Origin: Ureibacillus terrenus
Lineage (GTDB): Bacteria; Bacillota; Bacilli; Bacillales_A; Planococcaceae
Direction of reading: 5' to 3'
Length of the DNA: 64,000 nt
Assembly: GCF_006569205.1 (NCBI RefSeq)
Contig: NZ_VIGD01000002.1
Span: forward strand, 124,001 to 188,000
The translations under genes and the position numbers were made by a program. Every line of letters starts with the position of its first letter. Position 1 is the first letter of the stretch. Below are positions 1-8,435 of the stretch, piece after piece. The notes under the pieces are model-generated. The model saw nothing but the letters and a program-made list of their open reading frames with translations. It searched no databases and was not told where the DNA came from.

Positions 1-1114
1 CCATGGATGTCGCGTAGGAGCAGCGGATGTGCCCTTCGCCGCTTTCGCCGAAAACATCGCCAGGAACGACCGCAACGCCTTCTTCTTTCAACAATCGCTC
101 CGCAAATTCCTGTGAGCTCAATCCTGTCGATTCAATGGAAGGGAAGGCGTAGAACGCACCGCCAGGCATATGGCAAGTGAGCCCCATTTCATTGAATGAA
201 TTCACAATAAAATTGCGGCGGAGACGGTAGCTTTTCACCATTTTGTCCACATCTTCCCGGCCGTTTCTTAACGCTTCAAGCCCCGCATATTGGGAAGTGG
301 TGGATGCGCACATCAGAGCATATTGATGCACTTTCAACATCTCTTTTAAAATTTCTTTCGGTGCGCAGACAAAGCCGAGGCGCCATCCTGTCATGGCAAA
401 GGCTTTGGAGAAGCCGTTCACCAAAATCGTTCTCTCCCGCATGCCAGGAAGGGAGGCCATGCTTGTAAATTCTTCGTCATATGTAAGTTCGGCATAAATT
501 TCATCGGAAATGACAAGCAAGTCGTGTTTCTTGATGACTTCAGCAAGGGCTTCCAATTCCTGTTTGTTCAACAGCGTACCTGTCGGGTTGTTAGGGAAGC
601 AGATCATCAATGCTTTCGTTTTGTCCGTGATGGCCGCTTCGATTTGGCTTGGAAGAATTTTGAAGTCGTTTTCCTTCAATGCCTGAACAGGAACCGGTAC
701 ACCTCCGGCAAGGGTTACCATCGGTCCATAGGAAACGAAGCACGGTTCAACGACAATCACTTCATCCCCCGGATCCAAAATCGTTCTCATCGCCGTATCG
801 ATCGCGGAGCTTGCCCCGACCGTCACGATGACTTCGGATGGGGAATATTCCACGTGATACCGGTTTTTCACATACTTCGTAATTTCTTCGCGCAATTCCG
901 GAAGACCGGCATTCGGCGTATAGGAAGTGTAGCCTTCCTCGATGGAACGGATGGCCGCTTCCCTTACAGGCCAAGGAGTGACGAAATCCGGCTCGCCCAC
1001 CCCAAGGGAAATGACGCCTTCCATGCCTGCAGCCAAATCAAAGAAACGACGAATTCCTGATGGTTTCAGTTCTCTAACGGTTTTCGAAACATAAGATTTA
1101 CTTGTTGCCTTCAT
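1..1114 (-). CDS. alaT: Class I/II PLP aminotransferase, AlaT/YugH-like (3' end outside window)
   Basis: Fold-type I PLP aminotransferase that moves an amino group between an amino acid and a 2-oxoacid in the cytoplasm. About 371 codons are visible from an ATG at 1114; the family is usually about 385-390 residues, so roughly the last 15 are cut off by the window edge. The N-terminus reads MKATSKSYVSKTVRELKPSG, followed by the substrate-loop segment ISLGVGEPDF. The PLP-lysine segment NGFSKAFAMTGWRLGF lies near residue 233. The start codon directly follows the TAA of the Lrp-type gene upstream, so the two are one operon. The order Lrp regulator then aminotransferase matches B. subtilis alaR-alaT (yugG-yugH), which suggests alanine synthesis from pyruvate. 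The substrate is inferred from that synteny, not from the active site. Confidence 0.85.
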   Translation of the reverse strand, partial: MKATSKSYVSKTVRELKPSGIRRFFDLAAGMEGVISLGVGEPDFVTPWPVREAAIRSIEEGYTSYTPNAGLPELREEITKYVKNRYHVEYSPSEVIVTVGASSAIDTAMRTILDPGDEVIVVEPCFVSYGPMVTLAGGVPVPVQALKENDFKILPSQIEAAITDKTKALMICFPNNPTGTLLNKQELEALAEVIKKHDLLVISDEIYAELTYDEEFTSMASLPGMRERTILVNGFSKAFAMTGWRLGFVCAPKEILKEMLKVHQYALMCASTTSQYAGLEALRNGREDVDKMVKSYRLRRNFIVNSFNEMGLTCHMPGGAFYAFPSIESTGLSSQEFAERLLKEEGVAVVPGDVFGESGEGHIRCSYATSM

Positions 1115-1612
1115 TTATGACACCACAATTCTCTTATCTTTTTTCTCTTGTTCCAAAATGATTCCATCATGTTTGTATTTCTTTAAGATAAAGTGAGTGG
1201 TTGTGGAAACAACGGATTCCAAAGTGGACAACTTCTGGGATACAAAGTTTGCCACTTCGTTCAACGTTTTCCCTTCAACAATCACGGATAAATCATAAGT
1301 GCCGCTCATCAAATACACGGATTGCACTTCGTCATACCGGTAAATCTTTTCGGCAATCTCATCGAAACCGACGCCTTGTTTAGGGGTCACTTTCACGTCG
1401 ATCATCGCCCGTACTCCCTGATGATCGTCCACTTTAGTCCAATCTATCATCGTCAAATATTTTACAATGACTTTATCATTTTCGAGTTTTTTCATAATGG
1501 CTTCTGTTTCTTCCACAGTTAAGCCCACCATTTTCGCAAGGTCGGCAGTTTCGATTCGGGCATCTTTTTCCAAAACTCCAAGAATTTCTAATTCTTTTTC
1601 GCTTAATTTCAT
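1115..1612 (-). CDS. alaR: Lrp/AsnC family transcriptional regulator, AlaR/YugG-like
   Basis: A 165-residue feast/famine regulator. Residues 1-60 form the AsnC-type winged helix (KLSEKELEILGVLEKDAR onward) and residues 65-150 form the RAM ligand-binding domain, with YLMSGTYDLSVIVEG as the usual core. The ATG follows a GGAGGTCATTCC-type ribosome site. The gene is first in an operon with the aminotransferase and shares the junction with it (TAA then ATG). In B. subtilis the orthologous pair regulates alanine aminotransferase synthesis, and that role is inferred here from gene order. The C-terminal tail is basic (EKKDKRIVVS). Confidence 0.88.
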   Translation of the reverse strand: MKLSEKELEILGVLEKDARIETADLAKMVGLTVEETEAIMKKLENDKVIVKYLTMIDWTKVDDHQGVRAMIDVKVTPKQGVGFDEIAEKIYRYDEVQSVYLMSGTYDLSVIVEGKTLNEVANFVSQKLSTLESVVSTTTHFILKKYKHDGIILEQEKKDKRIVVS

Positions 1613-1647
1613 GGAATGACCTCCAAGGATAAGTAGAGTTTAATTAG

Positions 1648-1675
1648 ATTTTAGCACTATGAATCAAGAGTTCAA
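1648..1675 (-). promoter_or_regulatory. Probable sigma-A promoter of the alaR-alaT operon
   Basis: On the minus strand TTGAAC (1675-1670) and TAAAAT (1653-1648) are separated by 16 bp, about 35 bp upstream of the Lrp-type gene. The match is visual only. Confidence 0.45.
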
Positions 1676-1905
1676 GTTAAAACTGAAGATGGGAAAAATT
1701 TTTTTAAAGCGCATGAAAGGGGTTTTTTCCAGCGTTTCCATGCCGCTCCCTCCAGCCCCGAATGGCGTCCGATATTCTAAAAGATTATTGAAATATTTCA
1801 TCTCATTGTATATATAGGAGTGGGAACAAATAAAGAATTTAGCAGAAAGTCCATCAATGAAGTTCTTTACTCAATGTCGGAGATGAGCATGAAGGGGGGA
1901 GATGC

Positions 1906-2235
1906 ATGAAAATGTTGGGGTCGATCATCGGCATTGTTTCGGCGGTTGCCAGTGTCGTGTTCTGGGGCATCTTTTCTTTCGATAACCCATATTCCCGTCC
2001 GGATTCCGAAACGGTCGGCAATCTGTTCGTGGCAGCCGTGATTCCGGCGGCATTTGTTGTTGTAGGACAGTTTATCAAACCGAAATGGTTTATGTTTGTG
2101 GTTTTTCTTTTGTCGCTGCCTCTCGGAATTTATTTTTTGATGATGCCCGGGATTTTCCGCGGCTTCAGCGCCGCTTCATTGGGCTACCTTATCAGTTTTT
2201 TGTTGCTCTTGGCCGATCAACGAAAGGCCGGCTGA
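1906..2235 (+). CDS. Small multi-spanning membrane protein of unknown function
   Basis: A 109-residue hydrophobic protein starting MKMLGSIIGIVSAVASVVFW, with a good ribosome site (AAGGGGGGAGATGC before the ATG). Three to four membrane segments are visible at about residues 4-24, 43-58, 66-82 and 88-104. No catalytic motif is recognised. It is monocistronic: its own strong terminator follows 50 bp after the stop. Confidence 0.7.
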   Translation: MKMLGSIIGIVSAVASVVFWGIFSFDNPYSRPDSETVGNLFVAAVIPAAFVVVGQFIKPKWFMFVVFLLSLPLGIYFLMMPGIFRGFSAASLGYLISFLLLLADQRKAG

Positions 2236-2288
2236 TGTGCTATTAAAATATGAAAACGCTTTTAAATTGGTGAAGAATTCAAATAAAA

Positions 2289-2318
2289 GAGCGAATGGAT
2301 TCGATTCGCTCTTTTTTT
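2289..2318. terminator. Bidirectional rho-independent terminator
   Basis: GAGCGAAT (2289-2296) pairs with ATTCGCTC (2304-2311), followed by TTTTTTT. It sits between two convergent genes, and the A run on the other side could serve the minus-strand gene. Confidence 0.8.
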
Positions 2319-2327
2319 ATTCCTTGG

Positions 2328-2471
2328 CTACGTATTTCTCGGTTTTCTGACTTCGGCTGGCGGATTGTTGTGAATGACCTGGTTGAACTCTTTGGAATAT
2401 TCTTCCCTTTGGACAGACCGATTCTGTTCTTTTTTCTTTTTCTTGAAGCTTGTCTTATTTTTCTTGGCCAT
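2328..2471 (-). CDS. Small, highly basic protein (47 aa), unknown
   Basis: A short minus-strand ORF starting at an ATG (2471) with an excellent ribosome site, GGGAGGTGATGGAG, in front. The product starts MAKKNKTSFKKKKKEQNR and ends VRKPRNT. The lysine-rich N-terminus is followed by an acidic, aromatic stretch (REEYSKEFNQV). The ORF ends 10 bp before the shared terminator at 2289-2318. Small basic proteins of this kind are common in spore formers, but I cannot place it in a named family. The ribosome site and the terminator are the main evidence that it is real. Confidence 0.6.
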   Translation of the reverse strand: MAKKNKTSFKKKKKEQNRSVQREEYSKEFNQVIHNNPPAEVRKPRNT

Positions 2472-2575
2472 CTCCATCACCTCCCAAAAATTTTACCTTT
2501 AATGTGCGCCAATCCGATAAATCTATTCTTCCATGGAATAATTCAAGAATTTTGACATACGGATACGTTAGAGAG

Positions 2576-2980
2576 GTGAAGGCGATCATAAGAGCGTTTT
2601 CTTTTTTTATGGCCCTGCTTTTTCTGGCTTCATGCCAATCATCTGATGAAAAATTGACTTTTTCGGGCGGAACGGAAAATTGGCAGGTGGTTTATGAAGT
2701 GGCAAAGGAGAAGCCGGAAACAACCTCGAAAGTCAAAATCAAATACATCGGGGATAAACCGATTCCAAAACAAATCGCTTACCGCATCGATGCACCATCC
2801 GGTTCCGCGGTTGATATAGGAAGTTTAAACAAAGAGGGGGAGTTGACGATCCGGGAGGACGATTGTTTGGGATGCCAAGAGATGAATGAAGGGACGGAAA
2901 TCAATGTCGCCATAGAATGGGGCAGGCAAATTGAAATGTTTACATTGCATTTCGATGAGCAATCCGGAAACCATAAATAA
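2576..2980 (+). CDS. Putative small lipoprotein
   Basis: About 134 residues from a GTG at 2576. It has a lipoprotein signal: a short basic start, the hydrophobic run AFSFFMALLFLA and the lipobox LASC (Cys near residue 20). The mature part is beta-rich and resembles a secreted immunoglobulin-like fold (WQVVYEVAKEK, then KIKYIGDKP), with a CLGC motif near residue 100. The exact start is uncertain because the best Shine-Dalgarno sequence (GAGAGG) touches the GTG. A TTG 24 bp upstream is the alternative. No function is assigned. Confidence 0.65.
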   Translation: MKAIIRAFSFFMALLFLASCQSSDEKLTFSGGTENWQVVYEVAKEKPETTSKVKIKYIGDKPIPKQIAYRIDAPSGSAVDIGSLNKEGELTIREDDCLGCQEMNEGTEINVAIEWGRQIEMFTLHFDEQSGNHK

Positions 2981-3012
2981 AAGAGCCGTTTCCGCCGTCC
3001 GAAACGACTCCT
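2972..3012 (-). terminator. Terminator between convergent genes
   Basis: GAGCCGTTTC (2983-2992) pairs with GAAACGACTC (3001-3010) with one mismatch. The T-rich tail (TTTTATTTAT) lies on the minus-strand side, so it mainly serves the small gene at 3041. Confidence 0.6.
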
Positions 3013-3040
3013 CTATTTGATACCCCTTTGTTTGCGTGGA

Positions 3041-3226
3041 TTACATATCCGCTTCCATTTCAAAACGGGAGTATACAAAATTGTACGTATCCTCCAACAT
3101 TCGGTCGGAAACGTTCAAAAGCTGCATCGGTTCCACGCCGAAATAAGTCACTAAAAATTGGATGATATTTTTGCGCTCCGTATTGCTTAGCATTATAGCC
3201 ATCCCCTCCTTTGTGATGTATAACAA
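3041..3226 (-). CDS. Small conserved-looking protein (about 50-61 aa)
   Basis: A short minus-strand gene. The ribosome site AAGGAGGGG overlaps ATGGCT, so translation probably starts at that ATG or at the next one, giving MLSNTERKNIIQFLVTYFGV. The upstream ATG at 3226 is less likely. The sequence is amphipathic-helical and rich in N, F and Y. It resembles the short BH0509-type proteins of Bacillus, but that is only an impression. Confidence 0.55.
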   Translation of the reverse strand: MLYITKEGMAIMLSNTERKNIIQFLVTYFGVEPMQLLNVSDRMLEDTYNFVYSRFEMEADM

Positions 3227-3435
3227 TTATATTCAATTATTATCTGATATACAACAGGCAGAAGTCTAAATTTTCTTAAAAAAATGTGAACAATTTAATT
3301 TGTTGTGAAAAAGAATGAAATATCGGGCAAATGTTCACACTGAAATTTGTGAACCAGATTATATGGGAAAAAAAGCAAACCTGTCGCCGCTTCCATTTTT
3401 TGCTTAAGTGAACCCGCTTGAATGGGGGGAAAGAA

Positions 3436-3858
3436 ATGAGCTACTTTCGTGGAGATGCCCATAAAATTTATATGCAGCTCAAGAAAAACCGGGATGCGAT
3501 TCACGAATCCAAATATTTAAAAGAGCTGAAGGAAGTCCGGGAATTTTATGAGTCGTTGGAAAGCGATGTGCTGCAATTGGTTTATTACCGTTTAGTGAAA
3601 GAGAAAAACGGGTCGGGGATGATTCCGATTTTCGTTTCATCGGTTCCCTTTTTATTTTTAATTTTTTCCCGGCAGCTTCAGGAAATTTTGCTGGGGGACG
3701 GTTCGAGAAATTGGCTGATTTTCGTTGTTCTTTATATCATGGGCATTACGGCTGCATTGTTTTTTCATTTCAGGGAAAATGCCTGGGCGTCTTCCCATCT
3801 TGAAATGATCAAAGACATTTTGGAGGAGAGGAAACGACAGGAAAACGGGAATGCATAG
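3436..3858 (+). CDS. Two-TM membrane protein, unknown function
   Basis: A 140-residue protein beginning MSYFRGDAHKIYMQLKKNRD, with a GGGGGGAAAGAA ribosome site. A charged cytoplasmic helical region (residues 1-60) precedes two membrane helices (about 68-86 and 95-113), and a short charged tail follows. No enzyme motif is visible. It stands alone between an AT-rich promoter region and the FMN-reductase gene. Confidence 0.65.
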   Translation: MSYFRGDAHKIYMQLKKNRDAIHESKYLKELKEVREFYESLESDVLQLVYYRLVKEKNGSGMIPIFVSSVPFLFLIFSRQLQEILLGDGSRNWLIFVVLYIMGITAALFFHFRENAWASSHLEMIKDILEERKRQENGNA

Positions 3859-3971
3859 TTTTTTCCGAGGAAGCCATTCCATGTTAATCGGATATTCCAA
3901 AGGGGTAAATGATAATAACTACTTCGATAAAGAACAGCATTGAATCAACAAGAACCGGGGAGGTGACGAAT

Positions 3972-4577
3972 ATGGGAATGATGGACAAACTGTTGGGGAA
4001 AAGTCAGGAGGAGGCGAATGAAATGGAAGTAAAATTGAAGATAGGAATCATTTTGGGAAGCACCCGGGAAGGCAGAGTGAGTCCGCAAGTCGGGGAATAT
4101 ATCAAAGAAATCGCCGAAAAACGGGATGAAGCGGATTTTGAAATTGTGGACATCGCCAAATATGATTTGCCGTTTTTGGGAACGGTCGAGGCGAACGATC
4201 CGCGCATCGCCAAATGGAATGAGAAATTGGCGAGTTTGGATGGATTTATTTTCATTGTGGCGGAATACAACCACAGCATCACAGGGGCATTGAAAAATGC
4301 GCTTGATTTGGCGAGGGAAGTCTGGAACAACAAGGCTGCGGGCATTGTCAGCTATGGATCCGTCGGAGGGGCCCGGGCTGCGGAACATTTGCGCGGAATA
4401 TTGGGGGAACTTGCCGTGGCGGATGTCCGGACACATCCGGCGTTTTCGTTATTCACGGATTTTGAAAACATGACGAAATTCAAGCCGGCCGATTACCACA
4501 AAGAAATCGTATTGGAAATGGTCGATCAGTTGCTCAGATGGGCAAGGGCGCTAAAATCGATTCGAAATATCACTTAA
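3972..4577 (+). CDS. NADPH-dependent FMN reductase family oxidoreductase
   Basis: A flavodoxin-fold NAD(P)H:flavin/quinone or azo reductase of the FMN_red family. The phosphate-binding loop IGIILGSTREGRVSPQVGEYI lies near the N-terminus, followed by the conserved FIFIVAEYNHSITGALKNALD and AGIVSYGSVGGARAAEHLR segments. The chosen ATG (3972) has GGGGAGGTGACGAAT in front. A second start at 4023 (MEVKLKIGI) has its own GGAGGAGG and would give the usual compact N-terminus, so both forms are possible. It is monocistronic, with a terminator right after. The physiological acceptor cannot be told from sequence. Confidence 0.85.
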   Translation: MGMMDKLLGKSQEEANEMEVKLKIGIILGSTREGRVSPQVGEYIKEIAEKRDEADFEIVDIAKYDLPFLGTVEANDPRIAKWNEKLASLDGFIFIVAEYNHSITGALKNALDLAREVWNNKAAGIVSYGSVGGARAAEHLRGILGELAVADVRTHPAFSLFTDFENMTKFKPADYHKEIVLEMVDQLLRWARALKSIRNIT

Positions 4578-4599
4578 TATTCCGGTGGGAAGTGCTTAA

Positions 4600-4624
4600 G
4601 AGCGGGGGATCCGCTCTTTTTCTT
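4600..4624 (+). terminator. Rho-independent terminator
   Basis: GAGCGG (4600-4605) pairs with CCGCTC (4611-4616), followed by a T run. Confidence 0.75.
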
Positions 4625-4630
4625 TTTGAT

Positions 4631-4800
4631 GGGCAATTTGGGGATTGGGATTTGTACAGAGGGGCTGCGGCTTGGATGGATGGGAATGGGATTTGGGCGG
4701 CTGAGAATGCAACTTTGGCGGATAGGATTTAATCTTGGGCGGACAGAGATGCGTCATGGGCGGATGGGATTTTGTTTTGGGCGGATGGACATAAAACCAG
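4631..4800 (+). repeat. Diverged 21-bp tandem repeat array
   Basis: After the terminator the sequence keeps a 21-bp period. The core GGGCGG (or TGGCGG) starts at 4695, 4716, 4737, 4758 and 4779, each exactly 21 bp apart. Weaker copies continue upstream to about 4631. A typical unit is GGGCGGATGGGATTTTG plus four bases. Units are heavily mutated and the array has in-frame stops, so it is not read as protein. It looks related to the large array at 56210-56713, whose units contain the similar string GAGCGGATGGG. Confidence 0.75.
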
Positions 4801-4953
4801 GGAAGATGTTAGTATCATATGTAAACTATTAAATGTATGTAAATATTTACCGGCAGAGAAATATTAGGCAGTTGATAAACATGGCAGAAGTTTTATATGA
4901 TAGCAATAAATAAATTGAAATAACCTCGACAAAAAATTAGGGTGGTGAATTCA

Positions 4954-5847
4954 TTGAGATTAGAGGATTGGTTGAACAAAGGGATACCGGACATTTCCAA
5001 ATCATTAATGAAAGTCCACAAACACCATTTTCCCATCGAACAATCCCTTGGTTTTGAAGGCCAGGAAAAAATCATCAAAATCTTGAAGAATTTTCGCAAA
5101 GTGCTGTATCCATGCTTTTGCGACACATATAAAGATGAATTGCGCGTGGAGACGAATGTGGGAAATCTTTTAAGATCCACGGCGCTCGATTTGAAAAGCA
5201 TCATTGCAAAAGTGCTCGAGAATAGCGGAGAAGGCCGGCCGGAAGCGAAGGCGGAGGAAATTGTCATCGATTTGCTCAATAAATTGCCGGAGATACGCGA
5301 AATCCTGCAAACTGATATTCAGGCGGCTTACAATGGGGATCCTGCGGCCTTATCATTGGAAGAAATTTTATTCAGCTATCCTTCCATCACAGCCATTACT
5401 ATACATCGGATCGCTCATGAATTATATGAAGCGGGGGTTCCGATCATTCCGAGAATCATGTCGGAGCATGCCCACAGTTTGACAGGCATCGATATCCATC
5501 CGGGCGCCAAAATCGGCGAATATTTCTTCATCGACCACGGCACAGGCGTAGTAATCGGCGAAACAAGCACCATCGGAAAAAATGTCAAAATCTATCAAGG
5601 TGTTACCATCGGGGCAAAAAGCTTCCCATTGGACGAGCATGGAAATCCGATCAAGGGGATCAAACGCCATCCGGACATCGGCGATAACGTCATTATTTAT
5701 GCAGGCGCAACCATTCTTGGCGGGGATACGAAAATTGGACATGATTCCATTATCGGAGGGAATATTTGGCTGACCCAATCCGTTCCGCCATACTCCAGAA
5801 TCTACAATTCCCAACCGTTGCCTCAAATTAAGCAGAAAAAGGAATAG
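4954..5847 (+). CDS. epsC: Serine O-acetyltransferase, EpsC-type
   Basis: Transfers acetyl from acetyl-CoA to L-serine, giving O-acetylserine for cysteine synthesis. It is about 297 residues, longer than Bacillus CysE (about 220), which matches the EpsC-type clade with its alpha-helical N-terminal domain (residues 1-170). The left-handed beta-helix follows: GIDIHPGAKIGEYFFIDHGTGVVIGE, then KIYQGVTIGAKSF and DNVIIYAGATILGG, which carry the catalytic and acetyl-CoA-binding residues. The start is taken as TTG 4954 because GGGTGGTGA lies 5 bp upstream; GTG 4942 or 4945 are alternatives. It is monocistronic, with a terminator after it. Confidence 0.87.
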   Translation: MRLEDWLNKGIPDISKSLMKVHKHHFPIEQSLGFEGQEKIIKILKNFRKVLYPCFCDTYKDELRVETNVGNLLRSTALDLKSIIAKVLENSGEGRPEAKAEEIVIDLLNKLPEIREILQTDIQAAYNGDPAALSLEEILFSYPSITAITIHRIAHELYEAGVPIIPRIMSEHAHSLTGIDIHPGAKIGEYFFIDHGTGVVIGETSTIGKNVKIYQGVTIGAKSFPLDEHGNPIKGIKRHPDIGDNVIIYAGATILGGDTKIGHDSIIGGNIWLTQSVPPYSRIYNSQPLPQIKQKKE

Positions 5848-5853
5848 CGAGGC

Positions 5854-5892
5854 TTCCCCCTGAAGCAACCCGGATTGCTTGGGGGGGTTTTT
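5854..5892 (+). terminator. Rho-independent terminator
   Basis: CCCCC (5856-5860) pairs with GGGGG after the inner AGCAA/TTGCT stem, followed by a T run. Confidence 0.7.
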
Positions 5893-5964
5893 GTGAGCGA
5901 AGAATGATTGTACGGCCCGGGGGAATGCCGGCCTTGAAGAAAAATTGCGCAGGAGGAATGGAAA

Positions 5965-6303
5965 GTGGCACTGAAAACCGTCACACCGGAAGAATTATCG
6001 GATAAAATCCGGCAAGGGGAGCAGCTCATCATTTTGGATGTGCGCGACCAGGAGAAATACAACCGATTCCATATTGAAGGGGGGAACATCCAATCCCTCA
6101 ATATCCATAAAACGGAGATTTTCGGACTGGAAGAAAAGGAAGATCAAGAAATTCCGTCACTGCCGAAAGGGAAAGAGCTGATCGTCACGTGCACGACAGG
6201 CAACTCTGCGACCAAATGCGCAGCCATTCTGTCGGAGCGGGGATATGAAGTGGCGGTTTTGGAAGGTGGGTTGACGGCCTGGAAAGAATATTTGAAAAAG
6301 TGA
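5965..6303 (+). CDS. Single-domain rhodanese-like sulfurtransferase
   Basis: A 112-residue protein made of one rhodanese fold: IILDVRDQEKYNRFHIEGG, then the active-site loop with cysteine in CTTGNSATKCA, and the C-terminal GYEVAVLEGGLTAWKEY. Such proteins carry persulfide sulfur on the loop cysteine. The loop here lacks the usual CRxGxR arginines, so the substrate may differ from thiosulfate. The GTG start at 5965 has GCAGGAGGAATGGAAA in front. It lies downstream of serine acetyltransferase but behind a terminator. Confidence 0.85.
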   Translation: MALKTVTPEELSDKIRQGEQLIILDVRDQEKYNRFHIEGGNIQSLNIHKTEIFGLEEKEDQEIPSLPKGKELIVTCTTGNSATKCAAILSERGYEVAVLEGGLTAWKEYLKK

Positions 6304-6315
6304 GCATAAGAAAAA

Positions 6316-6362
6316 GAGCGGACCGGAAAGTTCATCCCCTTCCGGTTCCGCTCTTGTTCTTT
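6316..6362. terminator. Bidirectional terminator
   Basis: GAGCGG plus CCGGAA pairs with TTCCGG plus CCGCTC (6316-6353), between two convergent genes, with a T-rich tail on the plus side and an A-rich run on the other. Confidence 0.7.
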
Positions 6363-6370
6363 TATTGTCA

Positions 6371-7732
6371 CTAATTCCCCAGCGCTTGCAAAGGCGCCGG
6401 AATGTGTCCTCCGCGGCGGATCAGCTTTTCGGAGCTGAACGGATTGACGCCGATCACCGGAGCGCGTCCAAGAAGGCCTCCGAATTCGACCATATCGCCT
6501 TCTTTCGCGCCAGGCACAGGAATGACGCGCACAGCAGTTGTTTTTTTATTGATCATTCCAATGGCTGCTTCATCGGCAATCATTGCGGAGATAGTGCTTG
6601 CCGGTGCATCTCCTGTAATGGCGATCATGTCGAGGCCGACCGAACATACGCATGTCATGGCCTCCAGTTTCGATAAGCTTAATGCGCCTTCTTCAATGCC
6701 CCGGATCATGCCGTTGTCCTCGCTGACCGGGATGAATGCGCCGCTCAATCCCCCGACATAGGATGAAGCCATGGCGCCGCCTTTTTTCACCGCGTCATTC
6801 ATTAGGGCGAGGGCCGCGATGGTGCCATGGGTGCCGACCCGTTCAAGCCCGATTTCTTCAAGGATTTCCGCAACACTGTCATTCATGGCATTGGTAGGGG
6901 CAAGGGACAGGTCCATGATGCCAAATGGCACACCCAAACGTTTGGCCACTTCACGTCCAATCAATTCTCCGGCGCGGGTAATTTTGAAAGCGGTTTTCTT
7001 GATGATTTCCGCCACTTCGCCCAAATCGGCATCCGGATAACGTTTTAAGGCATTCAGCACAACTCCGGGTCCGGAAACGCCGACATTCAGCACGACTTCC
7101 CCTTCGCCGGATCCGAGGAAAGCTCCAGCCATAAACGGATTATCTTCCACCGGATTGCAGAACACAACGAGCTTTGCGCAGCCAAGGCCGGACTGGTCTT
7201 TTGTCCGTTCGGCCGTTTCCTTGATGATTTCGCCCAATTGACGGACCGCATCCATATTGATGCCGGCTTTCGTTGTGCCGACAGAAACGGATGCGCAAAC
7301 CCGCTCTGTTGAGGCCAAAGCTTCCGGAAGGGCATCGAATAATACTTGATCGCCCTTTGCGATGCCTTTATGCACAAGGGCGGAAAAACCTCCGATGAAA
7401 TCGATGCCGAGGACCAAGGCTGCGCGGTCCAATGTTTTGGCAAGTTCGACGGCCTGTTCTTTGGTGGCGTTTCCCAGAAGGTCGGCAATCGGCGTTACGG
7501 CAATCCGTTTGTTGATGATCGGAATGCCATATTCTTTTGCCACCTTTTCGGCGACAGGTTTTAGATCTTTTGCGTAATGGGTAATTTTATCGTAGATTTT
7601 TTGCTTCATTTTATCGAAATCGGAATCGGCGCAGTCCCGAAGATTGATTCCCATTGTAACCGTACGGATGTCGAGGTTTTCGGTCCGGACCATCCGGATG
7701 GTTTCCAACATTTCCTGGATTTCAAAATTCAT
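6371..7732 (-). CDS. UPF0210 (DUF711, PFL-family) protein
   Basis: A 453-residue member of the UPF0210/DUF711 family, structurally related to pyruvate formate-lyase and of unknown reaction. Family hallmarks visible are [21 protein letters not shown] at the start, [17 protein letters not shown], and glycine-rich [23 protein letters not shown] near the C-terminus. The ATG at 7732 has AAAGGACGTGCAAAT upstream; an in-frame upstream start is unlikely. It is the second gene of an operon with the ACT-domain gene, a conserved pair in Firmicutes. The glycine riboswitch in the leader links the pair to glycine levels. Confidence 0.88.
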   Translation of the reverse strand: MNFEIQEMLETIRMVRTENLDIRTVTMGINLRDCADSDFDKMKQKIYDKITHYAKDLKPVAEKVAKEYGIPIINKRIAVTPIADLLGNATKEQAVELAKTLDRAALVLGIDFIGGFSALVHKGIAKGDQVLFDALPEALASTERVCASVSVGTTKAGINMDAVRQLGEIIKETAERTKDQSGLGCAKLVVFCNPVEDNPFMAGAFLGSGEGEVVLNVGVSGPGVVLNALKRYPDADLGEVAEIIKKTAFKITRAGELIGREVAKRLGVPFGIMDLSLAPTNAMNDSVAEILEEIGLERVGTHGTIAALALMNDAVKKGGAMASSYVGGLSGAFIPVSEDNGMIRGIEEGALSLSKLEAMTCVCSVGLDMIAITGDAPASTISAMIADEAAIGMINKKTTAVRVIPVPGAKEGDMVEFGGLLGRAPVIGVNPFSSEKLIRRGGHIPAPLQALGN

Positions 7733-7746
7733 ATTTGCACGTCCTT

Positions 7747-8028
7747 TCACACGCGATGCATTGCCTGGAAAATTTCTTCACGTTGTACCGTGATCACAAC
7801 CCCGATGGATTTTCCAAGTTCATTCAATTCCTGCTGAAGGGATTCAAGATCTTTCAAATTCGTCACATCAATCACCATCATCATCGTAAAGTATCCCTGC
7901 AGGATTGTTTGGCTGATATCCAAAATGTTGATGTTGCGATTCGCAAGCACGTTGGTGACTTTTGCGATAATCCCCACCTGATCTTTTCCAATGACGCTCA
8001 CAATGGCTTTTTTTCTACGTTCATTCAT
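7747..8028 (-). CDS. UPF0237 ACT-domain protein
   Basis: A 93-residue protein that is essentially one ACT domain ([20 protein letters not shown], then [22 protein letters not shown]), as in GcvR-like amino-acid sensors. The ATG at 8028 has AGGTGAAACAA upstream. It ends 14 bp before the UPF0210 gene and is transcribed with it behind a glycine riboswitch and terminator. The ACT fold usually binds an amino acid; glycine or serine is the obvious guess here, but that is inference. Confidence 0.87.
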   Translation of the reverse strand: MNERRKKAIVSVIGKDQVGIIAKVTNVLANRNINILDISQTILQGYFTMMMVIDVTNLKDLESLQQELNELGKSIGVVITVQREEIFQAMHRV

Positions 8029-8052
8029 TTGTTTCACCTCAATTGATGGAAT

Positions 8053-8078
8053 AAAAAAAGGATTGGTATCCCAATCCC
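8053..8078 (-). terminator. Riboswitch-associated terminator (expression platform)
   Basis: On the minus strand GGATTGG-GATA-CCAATCC is followed by TTTTTTT, placed between the glycine aptamer and the ribosome site of the ACT-domain gene. It is the likely switching terminator. Confidence 0.75.
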
Positions 8079-8100
8079 AAAGCACAAAGAACAATACGTC

Positions 8101-8210
8101 CGATTACTCTTCTGTCCTTTTGCCTGAGATTGTGAATCCTTCGGCGCCACAAATCGTGGTCTCTCCAGAAGCTGCTCCTGACTGTAGTGTTACCCACAGC
8201 AATCATCGCC
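8101..8210 (-). ncRNA. Glycine riboswitch (single aptamer)
   Basis: The minus strand carries conserved glycine-aptamer blocks: CTGGAGAG, then GGCGCCGAAGGA and TCTCAGGCAAAAGGACAG. P1 forms from CTTCTG (8171-8166) and CAGAAG (8114-8109). Upstream, CTGT and ACAG (about 8180-8200) could make the short ghost-aptamer stem seen in single-aptamer versions. The leader continues into a terminator and the ACT/UPF0210 operon rather than gcvT. The direction of control (on or off with glycine) cannot be read by eye. Confidence 0.88.
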
Positions 8211-8406
8211 ACACATATTCAATTTCATACTAAACGATACTAACACCTTTGAAGGAATTGGTCAACTGGGAGAAACTGAAATGCCCGAAAATGAAAAGGG
8301 GGATTTGGTTATTAAAAAGCATTTGAAAAAATTAAATGTTTTTTTGTTCCATTAATGGGAATAAAAATAGTAAAGTACCAATCTTGCAAAATTTGAAAGG
8401 ATTCCG

Positions 8407-8435
8407 TTGACAAATAATTTGGGGCATGATATATT
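8407..8435 (+). promoter_or_regulatory. Strong sigma-A promoter of the YceI gene
   Basis: TTGACA (8407-8412), a 17-bp spacer, then TATATT (8430-8435), about 85 bp before the start codon. Confidence 0.75.

Noticed and set aside
4626..4832. Met/Gly-rich 68-aa protein
   Set aside because: It only reads through the decayed 21-bp repeats and follows a terminator.
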